The notes: generated from the letters alone by a model not told the origin. A stretch of 64,000 bases of DNA from Megaustenia siamemsis (GCA_032433765.1 JAVIAB010000049.1:22349403-22413402), one strand, 5' to 3'. Numbered from the stretch's first letter, positions 1-11,862 are shown. Numbers and translations: made by a program.

Positions 1-1472
1 AAGACTATTATCATACAATGAAGTCAGAAGTCACAAACTATAACACATTTATTATCTCTTTACGTGTTCAAAAATCGAATTATCTTAGTTTTTTTCTGAT
101 CATGCCTTCTCCCCGCCGACCCCATCCCCTCCCCAGTTTCACTACCAGGACCATCTTCGGTGCCTTCCATAGTGTGGCCGCAATGACGATTACTGTGAAC
201 CGTCAATACACGTTGAGGGAGGTTCTGGGAAGGTATTTGAGCATTAAGGAGTTGTTCTATATGCAATGAAGAAGATCTGTAGAACAAACTGAGACTACAC
301 TGGAATCAATATTGCTTTAGTGTAATCCCCTTCCCGTCGGGGGCAGACGGTTGGTGGCAAGCAATCATGATTTGTGGAACTTCCGGTTTCAAGATGGCGG
401 AATAGAGTTTGTGTTCAAATTGGGCGCCGCGGAATTTGCGTTAGGGGTTGAATAATTTCAGGTCTCTTCTGCTTACAAGTTAACCGGAAGTTACGCAATA
501 AGGATTTAGCGCTAGTGCTACGAACTCGGACTGCAGTCCTTTCGGGGAAGGGTTATCACGCGGTGTGAATGCAACACTCTTCTTTTGTCAAGTCGAGCGT
601 GCTCGGTCATGGCTCTGAAAGATGTTCAATAGCCGTCGCAGTGTTTGTTTGAAGACCCTTTGTTTCCAGCTATATCACGTGGGTCACAGTGCCAAGTCAA
701 GTGAAGCTGTAACAGTATGAGCTTACAGAAACGTATAAAGAAAGAATGTAACAGGCGCAATCACCCTCTTTGCCAAATGTCGATGCAATGACACGCTGGG
801 GAGCACTAAACGTCACAGCGTACACCATGATAGCACTAACCACTCTACGTCTCGGCCCCTCACGCGGGCCGACTTTCTCTTGTATTGATCTGCTGTTGCT
901 GATCTTCAGATGTTGATGTAATGCCTGTCTTGAACGCTGAAAACCAACTGCAATAATTGACAACCAATGAACGATCGACTGACAGCTCTTCAACCTTGAG
1001 CCTGTTTATCATCCCTCTTCACCACGAGCCATCACTACCACAGGTGCTTCCGCACGATGAGCTATGACTCGTGATGCTGCTAATGGCCGGATTGCTGATG
1101 ACGATTTGTTCGCTACTCTTTATAATTTGCTACTTGTTCTCACTGCCAATGCCAGTCTCTTTGGACCGTCATGATCTATAGTTTGTACTTCACGTTATGC
1201 CGTTGATAATTCTCCGCGACTTCCCCCAGCTCGTTCACTCGCTAGACCGTTGGACCAATTAAGATGCTTTAATGAACTTAAGACAAGTCCACACTGTACA
1301 CAAAGACATCTTTAATCAACAAGGCGCATGTCCGGATCATACAGAACAGTTCACAATTATACAATACACATATTGACATTAATAATTTCCTCCCATGGTT
1401 AACTATATTGCCACCCTCAGGTGTATTCCTCGTGGACTGACTTTACAGCCCCAACTCTGTGGAACTCTCGTG
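1..1472. other. No gene recognised; mixed-composition DNA
   Basis: The open frames here are under 100 codons on either strand and show no family motif. The only structure I can support is a 76-bp block at 386-461 that recurs at 38205-38280. The composition is ordinary, with no microsatellite. Confidence 0.5.
386..461 (+). repeat. Dispersed repeat R4, copy 1
   Basis: Aligns with 38205-38280 in the same orientation with scattered substitutions and one short gap. Shared stretches include GAATTTG and TTTCAG. At 38.2 kb the same block sits directly upstream of LINE-E reverse-transcriptase sequence, so R4 may be a piece of that element or of an older host for it. Function unknown. Confidence 0.45.
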
Positions 1473-1765
1473 TAGAGTTCCCCATTATGTGTGCGATCAA
1501 CATGATCGACTCAAGTCTCTATTCATAGTAGAAGCTATTCATAAGCTCACCAAGTCTCTAAGGAACCCTTGCTCGAAGTTTCCAGTTATGTGTGCGATCA
1601 ACATGATCAACAAACTCAATTGTTCATAGTAACGGCTACTCATAAGCTCACCAAGTCTCTATGGAATCTTGCTCGAAGTTTCCAGTTATGTGTGCGATCA
1701 ACATGTTCGACAAAATCAAGTATTCATCGTAGAAGTTATCCACAAGCTTCCCAAGTTTCCCGCTA
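1473..1765 (+). repeat. Tandem repeat, about 100-bp unit, three copies
   Basis: The landmark GTGCGATCAACATG recurs at about 1491, 1592 and 1692, giving periods of 101 and 100 bp. Shared neighbouring blocks include AAGCTCACCAAGTCTCTA and CTCGAAGTTTCCAGTTATG. Copies have diverged by point changes. A 90-codon frame across it is a by-product of the repeat. Confidence 0.8.
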
Positions 1766-1849
1766 CGACCTCCTTGAAGTCGTCTACTGTCGGGCAATCA
1801 AACAAATCTCCAACAATGTCCCATTGTGTCGATTGCGCTGATTTATAAT

Positions 1850-2384
1850 CACCTTTCGTGCAGATAACGTAACCCTAACGATATCCGCTGCAATCACACC
1901 TATTCTATTCTAATCATCTAACACAAACACTTATTAATTGACATTCACAAATCCTGGAAATATTACAACTAAACTATCTGGCTGCCGCCTTAGAATTAAC
2001 TTAACTTTCATCTGTCAAACTACTCTCTCCGAGCCCACGGTATCGACTGAATTTCTCCAGACGTCCGCACTGGACTACTGCTCGAATGCAACTAACTTAA
2101 AACTCTCCCTCTGTTCTCGCTTCTCCACTTCCCTTAAAACAGCTCAACCAATTCACGCTTATTTAGCCCCTTCTCCCAAAACAGTTTACCCAACTCACGC
2201 ACACCTGACCACTTCTACTTATCTCCTATTATCGCCCATTTCTGTTTACTATTTCCCTACTAATATAGCCTGTTTCAGTCAACTCTTATCTATACTCTGT
2301 TTCACTTATCACCCTGCTACAAGCCGTTTCACACACACCCTCTTTTATTCCCTGTTTCAAAGCTTCCACTTTAACGATTTGACG
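1850..2384. other. Pyrimidine-biased DNA, no supported gene
   Basis: C/T-rich stretch with weak internal repetition (blocks around ACTCACGC and AAAACAG). A 163-codon open frame at 1938-2429 is Ser/Thr/Leu-rich, has no recognisable domain and looks like biased composition rather than a gene. Confidence 0.5.
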
Positions 2385-2540
2385 CCAGTGCTACCGCGTT
2401 CGTGCACCTGGCTGCGGTCTTTTCACTAGACCAAGTATTTTGGATACATCCATTGTTGTCTAACCCTGTGCGCACTACGTCATTGTCATGGACGATGTGG
2501 CTTTTGATGGATAGATCGTATATCCCTGATGCTAAAAAAA
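2385..2540 (+). repeat. Dispersed repeat R3, uninterrupted copy (empty site for a LINE-B insertion)
   Basis: Matches 39918-39954 joined to 40433-40515: shared blocks are TCACTAGA-CAAG, ATTGTTGTC, CTACGTCA and ATGGACGATG. The second copy is split by a LINE-B insertion and this one is not, so this is a paralogous pre-insertion site. Its left part (TTCGTGCACCTG...TCACTAG) also resembles a single unit of the 33-bp array at 39.1-39.9 kb. Confidence 0.6.
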
Positions 2541-2756
2541 ATGTATGACAAATAAATATTCTTTGATGCAAGTCTGCCGCACCGGTGAAACTGCCGAATT
2601 TTCAAGTCTAGAGGGATGTTGCTTACATTGAAGAGAGCTGCAATGAGAACAAAAAAAAAAAAAGGCTTGTGATCCAGCCAACATTTAATTCCCAGTCATT
2701 TCAAGATGATCAATTTGTTGAGAAGTGGGTCTGAATATATAGAGACAGTATCGATG

Positions 2757-3078
2757 TAAGCTAAGAAGACTGATGAAAGCGTTCTGAGAGAGGCCACGGC
2801 ATAGAGAGAGCTAATTTGCAATGTTAGGAAAAAAATTATTATAATTTTTTGGCGATGTAATGAGAAGGAAACAGCTGGAATATATTGTGATAACTAGGAA
2901 AATTGAGGGACAAAAAAAGGTAGAGAGGGAAGCAAAGAAAAAATACCAGACAGTTTAAGAGAATGGCTTGGCAGAAGGTCAACAACATAAATGATAAATA
3001 ACTGTCGAGATCGAAAGTTGTGGGGAGACATGATCACCCACGCCAGCAAGCGTGGTACTTGATGATGATGATGATAAT
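2757..3078 (+). mobile_element. LINE-A 3' fragment, broken ORF
   Basis: Decayed C-terminal part of the LINE-A endonuclease/reverse-transcriptase ORF. Remnants of the frames for KRE-L-N, the FFGHVMRRE region, LEYIV-TGKIEG and RDRKLWRDMI can be followed through several frameshifts and stops. It ends in a short (GAT)n tail at 3061-3078, the 3' end shared by all LINE-A copies here. 5'-truncated; not functional. Confidence 0.7.
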
Positions 3079-3132
3079 CGATGTACGATGAAGATAATTC
3101 ATCGCCTAGCGGCTGATCATGATTTATCAGTA

Positions 3133-3849
3133 AGTAAAGAACTGTTAAGTCAGTCCTATTATATGGCTGTGAAACATGGAGAACAACAAAATTGACAATC
3201 AAGAAGATACATACTTTCATTAATGGATGATTACGCAGAATAAAAGGATGGAAATGGCAGGACAAAACACTAACAAAGAATTATGGAAATGTACCAGTCA
3301 AATACCAGTGGATAAAGAGATACAGCGAAGACGATGGCGCTGGTTAGGACACACACTACGGAAGCCAACCGAGAGTATTACACAACAGGCCCTTTTTTGG
3401 AATCCCCAGGGGAAAAGACAAAGAGGAAGACCAAGGAATTCTTGGAGAAGACAGATAGAAGCAAAGATGAAGATGATGAGGAAGACATGGAATGGTCTTA
3501 AAAGAATGGCAAAAAACAGATCGACTTGGAAAGTGTTTGTTGAAGACCTATGCTCCACTGGGAGCTAAAAAAGGTAGAAGAAGAAGCAGAAGAAGAAGGT
3601 AAAGAACCCCGTCACGCCAAGTGGCGTATAGGAAAAAAGGTGTCATTGACCATAATTTGTACAGACCTTCGGCTCATCATTATTGGGGCATTGGGGTCGG
3701 TTTAACGCCCGTGCCGCTTTACTCCCCCAGAAAAAATAATCCGGTACCCATTTAAGACTGGGTGAACCAGACAACAGTCGATCATAATCAAACCCGACCT
3801 CTTGTCCCTTGTAATCCAGTTCACTAACCACTGAGCTATCGCGGCTCCC
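3133..3849 (-). mobile_element. SINE-1 copy, split by a LINE-C insertion
   Basis: Read on the minus strand, the 5' end at 3849 has the tRNA-like A box (ATAGCTCAGTGGTTAGTG) and a degenerate B box, then the SINE-1 body ending in GTAAA repeats. Outer direct repeats CATGATTTATCAGTA at 3118-3132 and 3850-3864 (15 bp, perfect) are its target-site duplication. The tail is interrupted by LINE-C at 3143-3598. Transcription by RNA polymerase III is inferred from the boxes only. Confidence 0.8.
3143..3598 (+). mobile_element. LINE-C 3' fragment nested in the SINE-1 tail
   Basis: Encodes the end of the LINE-C ORF: YGCETWRTT-like start (frameshifted), KEIQRRRWRWLGHTLRKP, NPQGKRQRGRPRNSWRR and the terminus VEDLCSTGS followed by TAA. 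Then about 10 bp and a (GAA)n-like tail. A 9-bp duplication GTAAAGAAC flanks it (3134-3142 and 3599-3607). The codons from about 3227 to 3568 remain open, so this is a fairly young truncated copy. It lacks endonuclease and catalytic RT motifs. Confidence 0.88.
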
Positions 3850-4071
3850 CATGATTTATCAGTAGTGTGGTAAAATATCAATAACTCGTGTTGGATTCTG
3901 TTTTACTGAGCAGTTTCTCTCGTGCCTCTCTCTCTGCCAGTATTGGATAGACAGATCAGACCTATAATTGTAGTGCCTGGTTTCAACTCTTATTCCTGCG
4001 TCTTTTATTCTCTGAACTTTACATTATCGCTTCCTCAGATGTTGCTGTGCCGATGTTTATTTATTTTTATG

Positions 4072-4377
4072 GGGGACTGGTTGGCCTCGAGGCAAGACGC
4101 CGGCCTCGAGACAGAGAGGTTGTGGGTTTGAATCCCGGCTACACCGGGGAATTTTATTTATGATTTCTCTCTGCGGCAACCACCCCGTCAATTACTCAAC
4201 GACAGTAAAAATATGAGTACCTCCGAAGTCGGAGTTATTTGCCTGTGCGGCGAGGGACCCCGTACACACGGCTGCCAGGGAAAAATGGATTAACACGCAA
4301 AAATCAGGTCCTTGTCTCTAGATACTTCGTCAGGGGTAAAAGCTGACGAACGAAAAAAAAAAAAAGAAAAAAGAAAT
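4072..4377 (+). mobile_element. SINE-2 copy 1 (tRNA-like head)
   Basis: Head of about 75 bp with CTGGTTGGCCTCGAGGC, a CGCCGGCCTCGAGACAG block and the B-box-like GGTTTGAATCCCGGCT; body with TTTCTCTCTGCGGCAACC and GGATTAACACGCAAAA; ends in an A-rich run. A second copy lies at 35469-35805. This copy is shorter in the middle (about 45 bp missing relative to the other). The head resembles a tRNA promoter but not a tRNA that could fold and work. Confidence 0.75.
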
Positions 4378-4384
4378 TTACTTT

Positions 4385-4770
4385 TATTCTTCGTGTCAGA
4401 CACCAGACTTCGCACTGGCAAAGAATTCCCTCACATAAGAGCTACAAAAATCCTTATATCTCAGCACTGGTCTGCCCTTTGGTCTCTTTCCGTTCTTAAG
4501 TTCGACATTCAGTATTTGTTTTGAAAATAACATTGTTATTCATTCTTCTCACATGACCCAGCCACCTTAATCCCCGCTCCTTAATGTTGTCACGTTGGAT
4601 GGGAGTTTCGCTCGTTCCAAGACGTTACAGTTGGTTTCACTGTCCAGCAATGTAATGCTCATTATCCTGCGAAAGTAATGTACATGAAAGTTGTATAACC
4701 TTTGCTTCTGCCCTGCACAGGTAGTCCGTAGAGATGCTAGTAACAACCAAAAATATAACAAGCAGACCGA
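4385..4770 (-). mobile_element. LINE-I C-terminal fragment
   Basis: On the minus strand, a frame reads NFHVHYFRRIMSI and VLERAKLPSNVTTLR, and after frameshifts GKRPKGRPVLRYKDF. This order (RRI, VLERA, GKRP-GRP-LRYKD) is the known layout downstream of the RT in some animal non-LTR retrotransposons. Stops and frameshifts make it dead. Only copy of this family in the window. Confidence 0.65.
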
Positions 4771-4807
4771 CACATAAAATAGTTGTTTACAGTAAACAAT
4801 AATAGTA

Positions 4808-5058
4808 AGTAAAGTACCCCCGTCACGCCAAGTGGTGTATAGGGAAATATGGTGTTAGTGACCCTATATTTTACAGACCTTCAGCACATGATTTTTGGGG
4901 TAATGTGGTCGGTATTACGCCCGTGCTGTTTACATTCCCAGAAAAAAATCCGGTACCCATTTAAGGCTGGGTGAACTCGGCAGCCGTCGGTTGGGATCGA
5001 ACCCTACCCCTTGTCCGTTGTAGTCCAGTTCACTAACCACTGAGCTATCGCGGCTCCC
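4808..5058 (-). mobile_element. SINE-1 copy, full length with target-site duplication
   Basis: Minus-strand 5' end at 5058 (GGGAGCCGCGATAGCTCAG), A box, B box GGTTCGATCC, 3' end in GTAAA/TTTAC repeats near 4808. Flanked by a perfect 17-bp direct repeat AGTAAACAATAATAGTA at 4791-4807 and 5059-5075. This pair fixes both ends of the element at about 251 bp. Confidence 0.92.
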
Positions 5059-5094
5059 AGTAAACAATAATAGTAATAGTAAAAGTAAAGTAAG

Positions 5095-5290
5095 GGGTTA
5101 AGGCAAAGAAATGCAAATGAATGCATCAAAATGCGAAGCTGCAGTAAAGCTGAATGTAAGGGAAAATAGAAAAAAAAGAAAAAAATGGTATGGTAAAAGC
5201 TTTACGTGGTGAGTAGACGACACAGATTAGAACGACGTTTCGGCTCAATAGGCCTTCAGCAGGAACAAACAAACAACAACACACACAGAT
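5095..5290 (-). mobile_element. PLE-like terminal-repeat sequence with hammerhead-like core
   Basis: Shares blocks with 21630-21965, 30095-30430 and 47310-47470: GCAGTAAAGCTGAATGT, ATGGTATGGT, AAAGCTTTACGT and the motif GACGTTTCGGCTCAATAGG. On the minus strand the motif reads CTGCTGA, then a GGC/GCC stem with a 7-nt loop, then GAAAC: one base off a hammerhead catalytic core. It lies just upstream of a GIY-YIG pseudogene. The PLE identity is inferred. Confidence 0.45.
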
Positions 5291-5344
5291 ATGTACCTGT
5301 GCCTATGTGCTCCCTACTGACTCGGTCTTATTCCCTAATGGACG

Positions 5345-5683
5345 GTTCGACATCAAGCATGGCTTCACATGTGTGTCCCGTAACATCATTTATGCCATTA
5401 TATGCCAACGATGCCACATAACTTACATTGGCGAGTCTTGAAGACGATTGGCGAAAAAAGATTTTGTGAACATCTACGTGATGTTCAACAGAATACTGGC
5501 ACTCCAGTGTCTTCCCATTTCAACTCCCCAGACCACAAGGGCAATGAGACATCCGTATCACTGGTATTGTCCTTTGTCACTCTGGCGACCGCAGCCGATT
5601 TGCTTTGGAGAATCGCATCATAGTCAAGTATGGTTCGCTGACCCCGAGAGGTATGAATGTATCACATTCGTACACATAGTTTC
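5345..5683 (+). pseudogene. GIY-YIG endonuclease domain pseudogene, Penelope-like
   Basis: Three consecutive frames rebuild a GIY-YIG-like stretch: first CQRCHITYIGES then a stop, next EKRFCEHLRDVQQNTG and PVSSHFNSPDHKG, finally FALENRIIVKYG and TPRGMNVSHSYT before a TAG at about 5680. Two frameshifts and one stop break it. TYIGE corresponds to the YIG motif, the Arg in the EKRFCEH region fits the helix following it, and LENRIIVKYG fits the conserved Glu region. GIY-YIG domains C-terminal to a reverse transcriptase are the hallmark of Penelope-like elements; no RT is visible upstream here. Confidence 0.6.
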
Positions 5684-5989
5684 CTTTCGGCTACTCCTTC
5701 CCTTTTACATAGCCCTCTCTACCGCCCATGTTTTGGCTCTTTAGTCTATCTACTACGCCATGCTATTCTTATTTCTTCTCCACTAGTCTCCACTTGAGAC
5801 TCTCGGTGTTCTCCTATACCCCTTCTCTCTGTGCTACTTACCCCTCATATGTTTTTTTTAGCACCCCACTCTAGACTTCTCACTCTTTCCGCCTTTTGAG
5901 TACCTGTTATTCTATTCCTTCTCCTTCGAGTTTGCACACAGACCCTGGTGTGAACTGCTCTGGTTAGTTGGGTGTTATACGCACATTTC
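5684..5989. other. T/C-rich DNA, nothing recognised
   Basis: Pyrimidine-rich stretch following the GIY-YIG pseudogene. It has no frame with a motif and no tandem structure. It could be decayed 3' sequence of the same element. Confidence 0.4.
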
Positions 5990-6350
<361 letters not shown>

Positions 6351-6454
6351 GGACCCTTAGATACTTTCAGACATTGTCGGTGTCTTTGCAGTCGACGTAA
6401 CCTAGACAGCGTCCCTCCATTACCCATTACACCCAGGTGTTCGTGCTACTGAGT

Positions 6455-6590
6455 AAGAGCACGTGTGTTTAGCTGGAGTCGTCAGTCGCTGGACACTGAG
6501 GGAATTGCCGAGGAGGGGATCTGAGCACCTATGGACATGTTCGGAGTGCAGTGATGATGACCCGCAAATAACCCAATAACCCAGGTGTTC
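6455..6590 (+). mobile_element. LINE-RH 3' terminus
   Basis: A frame reads GVVSRWTLRELPRRGSEHLW then CSECSDDDPQITQ and a TAA that belongs to the tail AATAACCCAATAACCC. The same terminus is found on the minus strand at 11211-11350 and 51826-51882. Only the last 45 or so codons are present, so this is a strongly 5'-truncated insertion. Confidence 0.75.
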
Positions 6591-6648
6591 ACTTCCTGCT
6601 GCTTGAAGTCGAAAGTTTGCAATATCCTCAGCGTTATATAACAACACC

Positions 6649-7124
6649 CTGAAGATCTACAACAATTACTTAATGAAATAAACATGACCATACACAAATA
6701 TGGATTAGATATGAATATCAAAAAGATAGAAACTATGATCATAAGATCAAGACCTACCAAAAAATATCAAAGTTGAAGGAATACATCTGGGGACAGTTTA
6801 GAGATACAACTGCCTGAGACACTGGTTATAACCAGTGATGGAAAATGTACAACTGACATAAATAAAAGAATAGGTATGGCAACAAGTAATTTTAATGCCA
6901 TGAAAAATATACTAACATCAAAACAAATAACACCAGGGGCTAAAAACTAAGAATAGCGAAATGTTAGACCTTCTCAATATTCCTGTGTGGTGCAGAAACA
7001 TGGAGATTGGACACACACACAAAACAAAGAAGAAAATTGAAGCCTTTGAAATGTGGATCTGTGGAAGAATATGTAGAATTGGATGGAAAGAAAAGAAAAC
7101 AAACGACGAAGTCTATATATACAG
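6649..7124 (+). mobile_element. LINE-D internal fragment, broken
   Basis: Reads PEDLQQLLNEIN, KYGLDMNIKK, TSDGKCTTDINKRIGM and NFNAMKNILTSKQITPG, then loses frame; later DNA matches the YGAETW and EKKTNDE regions of other LINE-D copies. This is the connector just past the RT palm. The copy is cut at 7124, where a short TA-rich bridge leads into the (TCTA)n array, so its (TGA)n end is missing. Confidence 0.75.
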
Positions 7125-7138
7125 TCATTAGTACTCTG

Positions 7139-8301
<1,163 letters not shown>

Positions 8302-8629
8302 GACGTTCCAAGCAGTGGCCAACCCATAGGGCATAGACTCAGATACCCTTTCCGTTTCTAAATTTCCTTTCTAGCAGTCTCAGTCCTTGCAAAGATCCTT
8401 TAATCAATCTCGCCATTTGTCTCTGTTTTGTGCAAGCATCTGGATCTCATTGAGGGTGCCGATTCTTGCAGTCTTTGCCTCACTGATCAGTACAGTCACT
8501 AGTGCGCAGCTTCTGCCATGGAGTAATTGGGCGTGGTTGGTTCGATCGGTAGTTGATAATAAGTGATAACTTTACGTCAGGCTCGGAACTTTACACATTT
8601 GAACTGTCGGTAATGCGAACGGTGTTCTT
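8302..8629. other. No feature recognised between two arrays
   Basis: Mixed-composition DNA with no frame of note and no repeat I can match elsewhere in the window. Confidence 0.4.
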
Positions 8630-10510
8630 CTTTTTCTACCTTTCAGTTCCTTATGAAGCATAGGTCTTCAACAAACACTTTCAGGTCCCTGTGGATCATA
8701 GGTCTTCAACAAACACTTTCAGTTCCCTGTGGAGCATAGGTCTTCAACAAACACTTTCAGTTCCCTGTGGAACATAGGTCTTCAACAAACACTTTCAGTT
8801 ACCTGTGGAGAATAGGTCTTCAACAAACACTTTCAGTTCCCTGTGGAACATAGGTCTTCAACAAACACTTTCAGTTACCTGTGGAGAATAGGTCTTCAAC
8901 AAACACTTTCAGTTCCCTATAGAGCATAGGTCTTCAACAAACACTTTCAGTTCCCTATAGAGCATAGGTCTTCAACAAACACTTTCAGTTCCCTATGGAG
9001 CATAGGTCTTCAACAAACACTTTCAGTTTCCTGGGGAGCATAGATCTTCAACAAACACTTTCAGTTCCCTGTGGAGTATAGGTCTTCAACAAACACTTTT
9101 CAGGTCCCTGTGTATCATAGGTCTTCAACAAACACTTTCAGTTTCCTGGGGAGCATAGATCTTCAACAAACACTTTCAGTTCCCTGTGGAGCATAGGTCT
9201 TCAACAAACACTTTTCAGGTCCCTTTGTATCATAGGTCTTCAACAAACACTTTCAGTTTCCTGGGGAGCATAGATCTTCAACAAACACGTTCAGTTCCCT
9301 GTGGAGCATAGGTCTTCAACAAACACTTTCATTTTCCTGGGGAGCATAGATCTTCAACAAACACTTTCAGTTCCCTGTGGAGCATAGGTCTTCAACAAAC
9401 ACTTTTCAGGTCCCTGTGTATCATAGGTCTTCAATGAACACTTTTCAGGTCCCTGTGTATCATAGGTCTTCAATAAACACTTTTCAGGTACCTGTGTTTA
9501 ATAGGTCTTCAACAAACACTTTTCAGGTCCCTGTGAAGCATAGGTCTTCAACAACCACTTTCAGGTCCCTGTGAAGCATAGGTCTTCAACTAACACTTTC
9601 AGGTCCCTGTGAAGCATAGGTCTTCAACTAACACTTTCAGTTTCCTGTGGAGCATAGGTCTTCAACAAACACTTTCATTTTCCTGTGGAGAATAGGTCTT
9701 CAACAAACACTTTCAGTTCCCTATAGAGCATAGGTCTTCAACAAACACTTTCAGTTCCCTATAGAGCATAGGTCTTCAACAAACACTTTCAGTTCCCTAT
9801 GGAGCATAGGTCTTCAACAAACACTTTCAGTTCCCTATAGAGCATTGGTCTTCAACAAACACTTTCAGTTCCCTATAGAGCATAGGTCTTCAACAAACAC
9901 TTTCAGTTCCCTATGGAGCATAGGTCTTCAACAAACACTTTCAGTTTCCTGGGGAGCATAGATCTTCAACAAACACTTTCAGTTCCCTGTGGAGCATAGG
10001 TCTTCAACAAACACTTTTCAGGTCCCTGTGTATCATAGGTCTTCAATAAACACTTTTCAGGTCCCTGTGTATCATAGGTCTTCAATAAACACTTTTCAGG
10101 TACCTGTGTATCATAGGTCTTCAACAAACACTTTTCAGGTCCCTGTTAAGCATAGGTCTTCAACAACCACTTTCAGGTCCATGTGAAGCATAGGTCTTCA
10201 ACTAACACTTTCAGTTTTCTGTGGAGCATAGGTCTTCAACAAACACTTTCAGTTCCCTGTGGAGCATAGGTCTTCAACAAACACTTTCAGTTCCCTGTGG
10301 AGCATAGGTCTAAAACAAACACTTTTCATGTCCCTGTGGAACGTAGGTCTTCAACAAACACTTTCAGTTTCCTGTGGAGCATCGGTCTTCAACAAACACT
10401 TTCAGTTCCCTGTGGAGCATAGGTTTTCAACAATCACTTTCAGTTCCCTGTGGAGCATAGGTCTTCAACAATCACTTTCAGTTCCCTGTGGAGCATAGGT
10501 CTTCAACAAA
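8630..10510 (-). repeat. 38-bp minisatellite made from the LINE-C 3' end, about 49 copies
   Basis: The unit contains GGTCTTCAACAAACACTTTC and GTGGAGCATA, the reverse complement of the last LINE-C codons (KVFVEDLCSTG) with the stop. Read on the minus strand the array begins where the LINE-C body ends at about 10511 and finishes in the usual TAGAAGAA-type tail near 8630. Variant units (CTGGGGAGCATAGATC, CTGTGTATCATAGG, CTATAGAGC) recur in blocks about 612 bp apart (9377 and 9989), so blocks of about 16 units were duplicated. Confidence 0.95.
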
Positions 10511-11010
10511 CATTTTCCAAGTCGTTCTGTTCCTTGCCATTCTTTTAAGATCATTCCTTGTCTTCCCCATCAACTTCATCTCTGCTTCTGTCTGTCTTCT
10601 CCAAGAATTTCTTGGTCTTCCTCTTTGTCTTTTCCCCTGGGGATTCCAAAAAAGGGTCTGTTGTGTAATACTCACAGTTGGCTTCCGCAGTGCGTGTCCT
10701 ATCCAGCGCCATCGTCTTCGCTGTATCTCTTTATCCACTGGTATTTGACTGGTACATTTCCATAATTCTATGTTAGTGATTTAGTCCTGCCATTTCCATC
10801 CTTTTATCCTGAGTAAGCATCCATTAATGAAAGTCTGTATTTTTTAAAGTTTTTATAATTGTTGTTCTCCATGTTTCACAGCCATATAATAGGACTGACT
10901 TAATATTGGAGTTGAACATTTTTTTTTCTGTATTTAACCTAATTTCTGTGGACTTCCATATTATTTCCAGTGCAGCAAAAGCTCCTCTTCCTTTTAATAC
11001 CCTTATTTTG
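10511..11010 (-). mobile_element. LINE-C body, C-terminal half
   Basis: Minus-strand reading gives GRGAFAALEIIWKS, MFNSNIKSVLLYGCETWRT, then after frame changes KEIQRRRWRWIGHALRKP, NPQGKRQRGRPRNSWRR and VEDLCSTGN. The last 86 codons (10478-10738) are open. It continues without a break into the 38-bp array at 8630-10510. Catalytic RT motifs are absent through 5' truncation. Confidence 0.88.
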
Positions 11011-11023
11011 TACCCTACCAGGC

Positions 11024-11127
11024 ATGTTCGTAAGTGGCGAGAAAGAAAAGTTGGGCATGGGACTGGCTATCCCATAGTGTAAAAAAAAAAGCCGAAAAAG
11101 CTTCACAAACATGGACAAGTCAATACG
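11024..11127 (-). repeat. Dispersed repeat R5, copy 1
   Basis: About 105 bp matching 22784-22895 in the opposite orientation. Shared blocks include CATGTTTGTGAAG, TATGGGATAGCCAGTCCCATG and ACGAACATGCCTGGTAGGGTA (each shortened here to within the shared run). Both copies lie beside a LINE-C copy. Identity unknown. Confidence 0.6.
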
Positions 11128-11210
11128 AACGGTGGGTGTGACGTAGCTTGGTCGATCTAATAATTTCTTATCACATTGACGTGCCCGACTCGTGCATAAT
11201 TTAGACACAC

Positions 11211-11862
11211 TGAGTTATTGAGTTATTGAGTTATTGAGTTATTAGCGGTTCATCATCATTGCACTCCGATCATACCCATAGGTGCTCAGATCCCCTCCTC
11301 AGCAAGTCCCGCAGTGTCCAGCGACTGACGACTCCAGTTCTGTGTTGGTTGATAAGTCTTCTTACACGGCCACTAAGTTTCTCGTTTCTGGCTGTGCCCA
11401 TCTTAACTCCCATCTCTTTCATCCGAAGGAGTGACGTGGAATAATTGTTGTCGAAGTCCTGTGCCCTTCTCACATCTCGGAGGGCATTGATGATGTCAGC
11501 CCGATCCATCGGTTGCCCGCCCTCAACGATATCGCATCTAGCCAACCTGTCCGCTCTTTCATTTCCCCGTACTCCCACATGTCCAGGGATGTAGACATAG
11601 GTGACCATACGTATTTTTGACTTCTTCATTGACTCTACCCATTGCATTCATACAGAGCCCGCTCCACTTTTCTTATCATACTCATCGCATCACTCAGTAT
11701 ACAGGCATGGATGTAGTCTTGGGACTCTAACCAGATGAATGCCTTGGTCACTGCCATCATCTCCATCGTCATGCCACTCGTAATAACTAATGCACCACAA
11801 TCTTCTTTGGCTATTCTGCCTGACGGGCGTGCTGTAAATGCTCATGCACTCCTTTTGTGTCT
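11211..11862 (-). mobile_element. LINE-RH fragment with RNase H domain
   Basis: RNase H layout on the minus strand: GRIAKEDCGALVITSG, TMEMMAVTKAFIWLES (Glu region), CILSDAMSMIRKVER (Asp region), a one-base shift, then YIPGHVGVRGNERADRLA (His/Asp region). It is followed by RRLINQHRTGVVSRWTLRD and RRGSEHLW, and ends in GAGTTATT repeats at 11211-11250, the reverse of (AATAACTC)n. The 125-codon frame at 11270-11647 is intact. The RT lies upstream and is missing. Confidence 0.85.

Noticed and set aside
1938..2429. 163-codon frame as a possible gene
   Set aside because: Biased composition, no motif, overlaps repeat R3 at its end.
3643..3852. Short frames with GSRDSSVVSELD, repeated at 23831, 32335 and 56189
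   Set aside because: They are the SINE-1 head read as protein; conserved only because the SINE is repeated.
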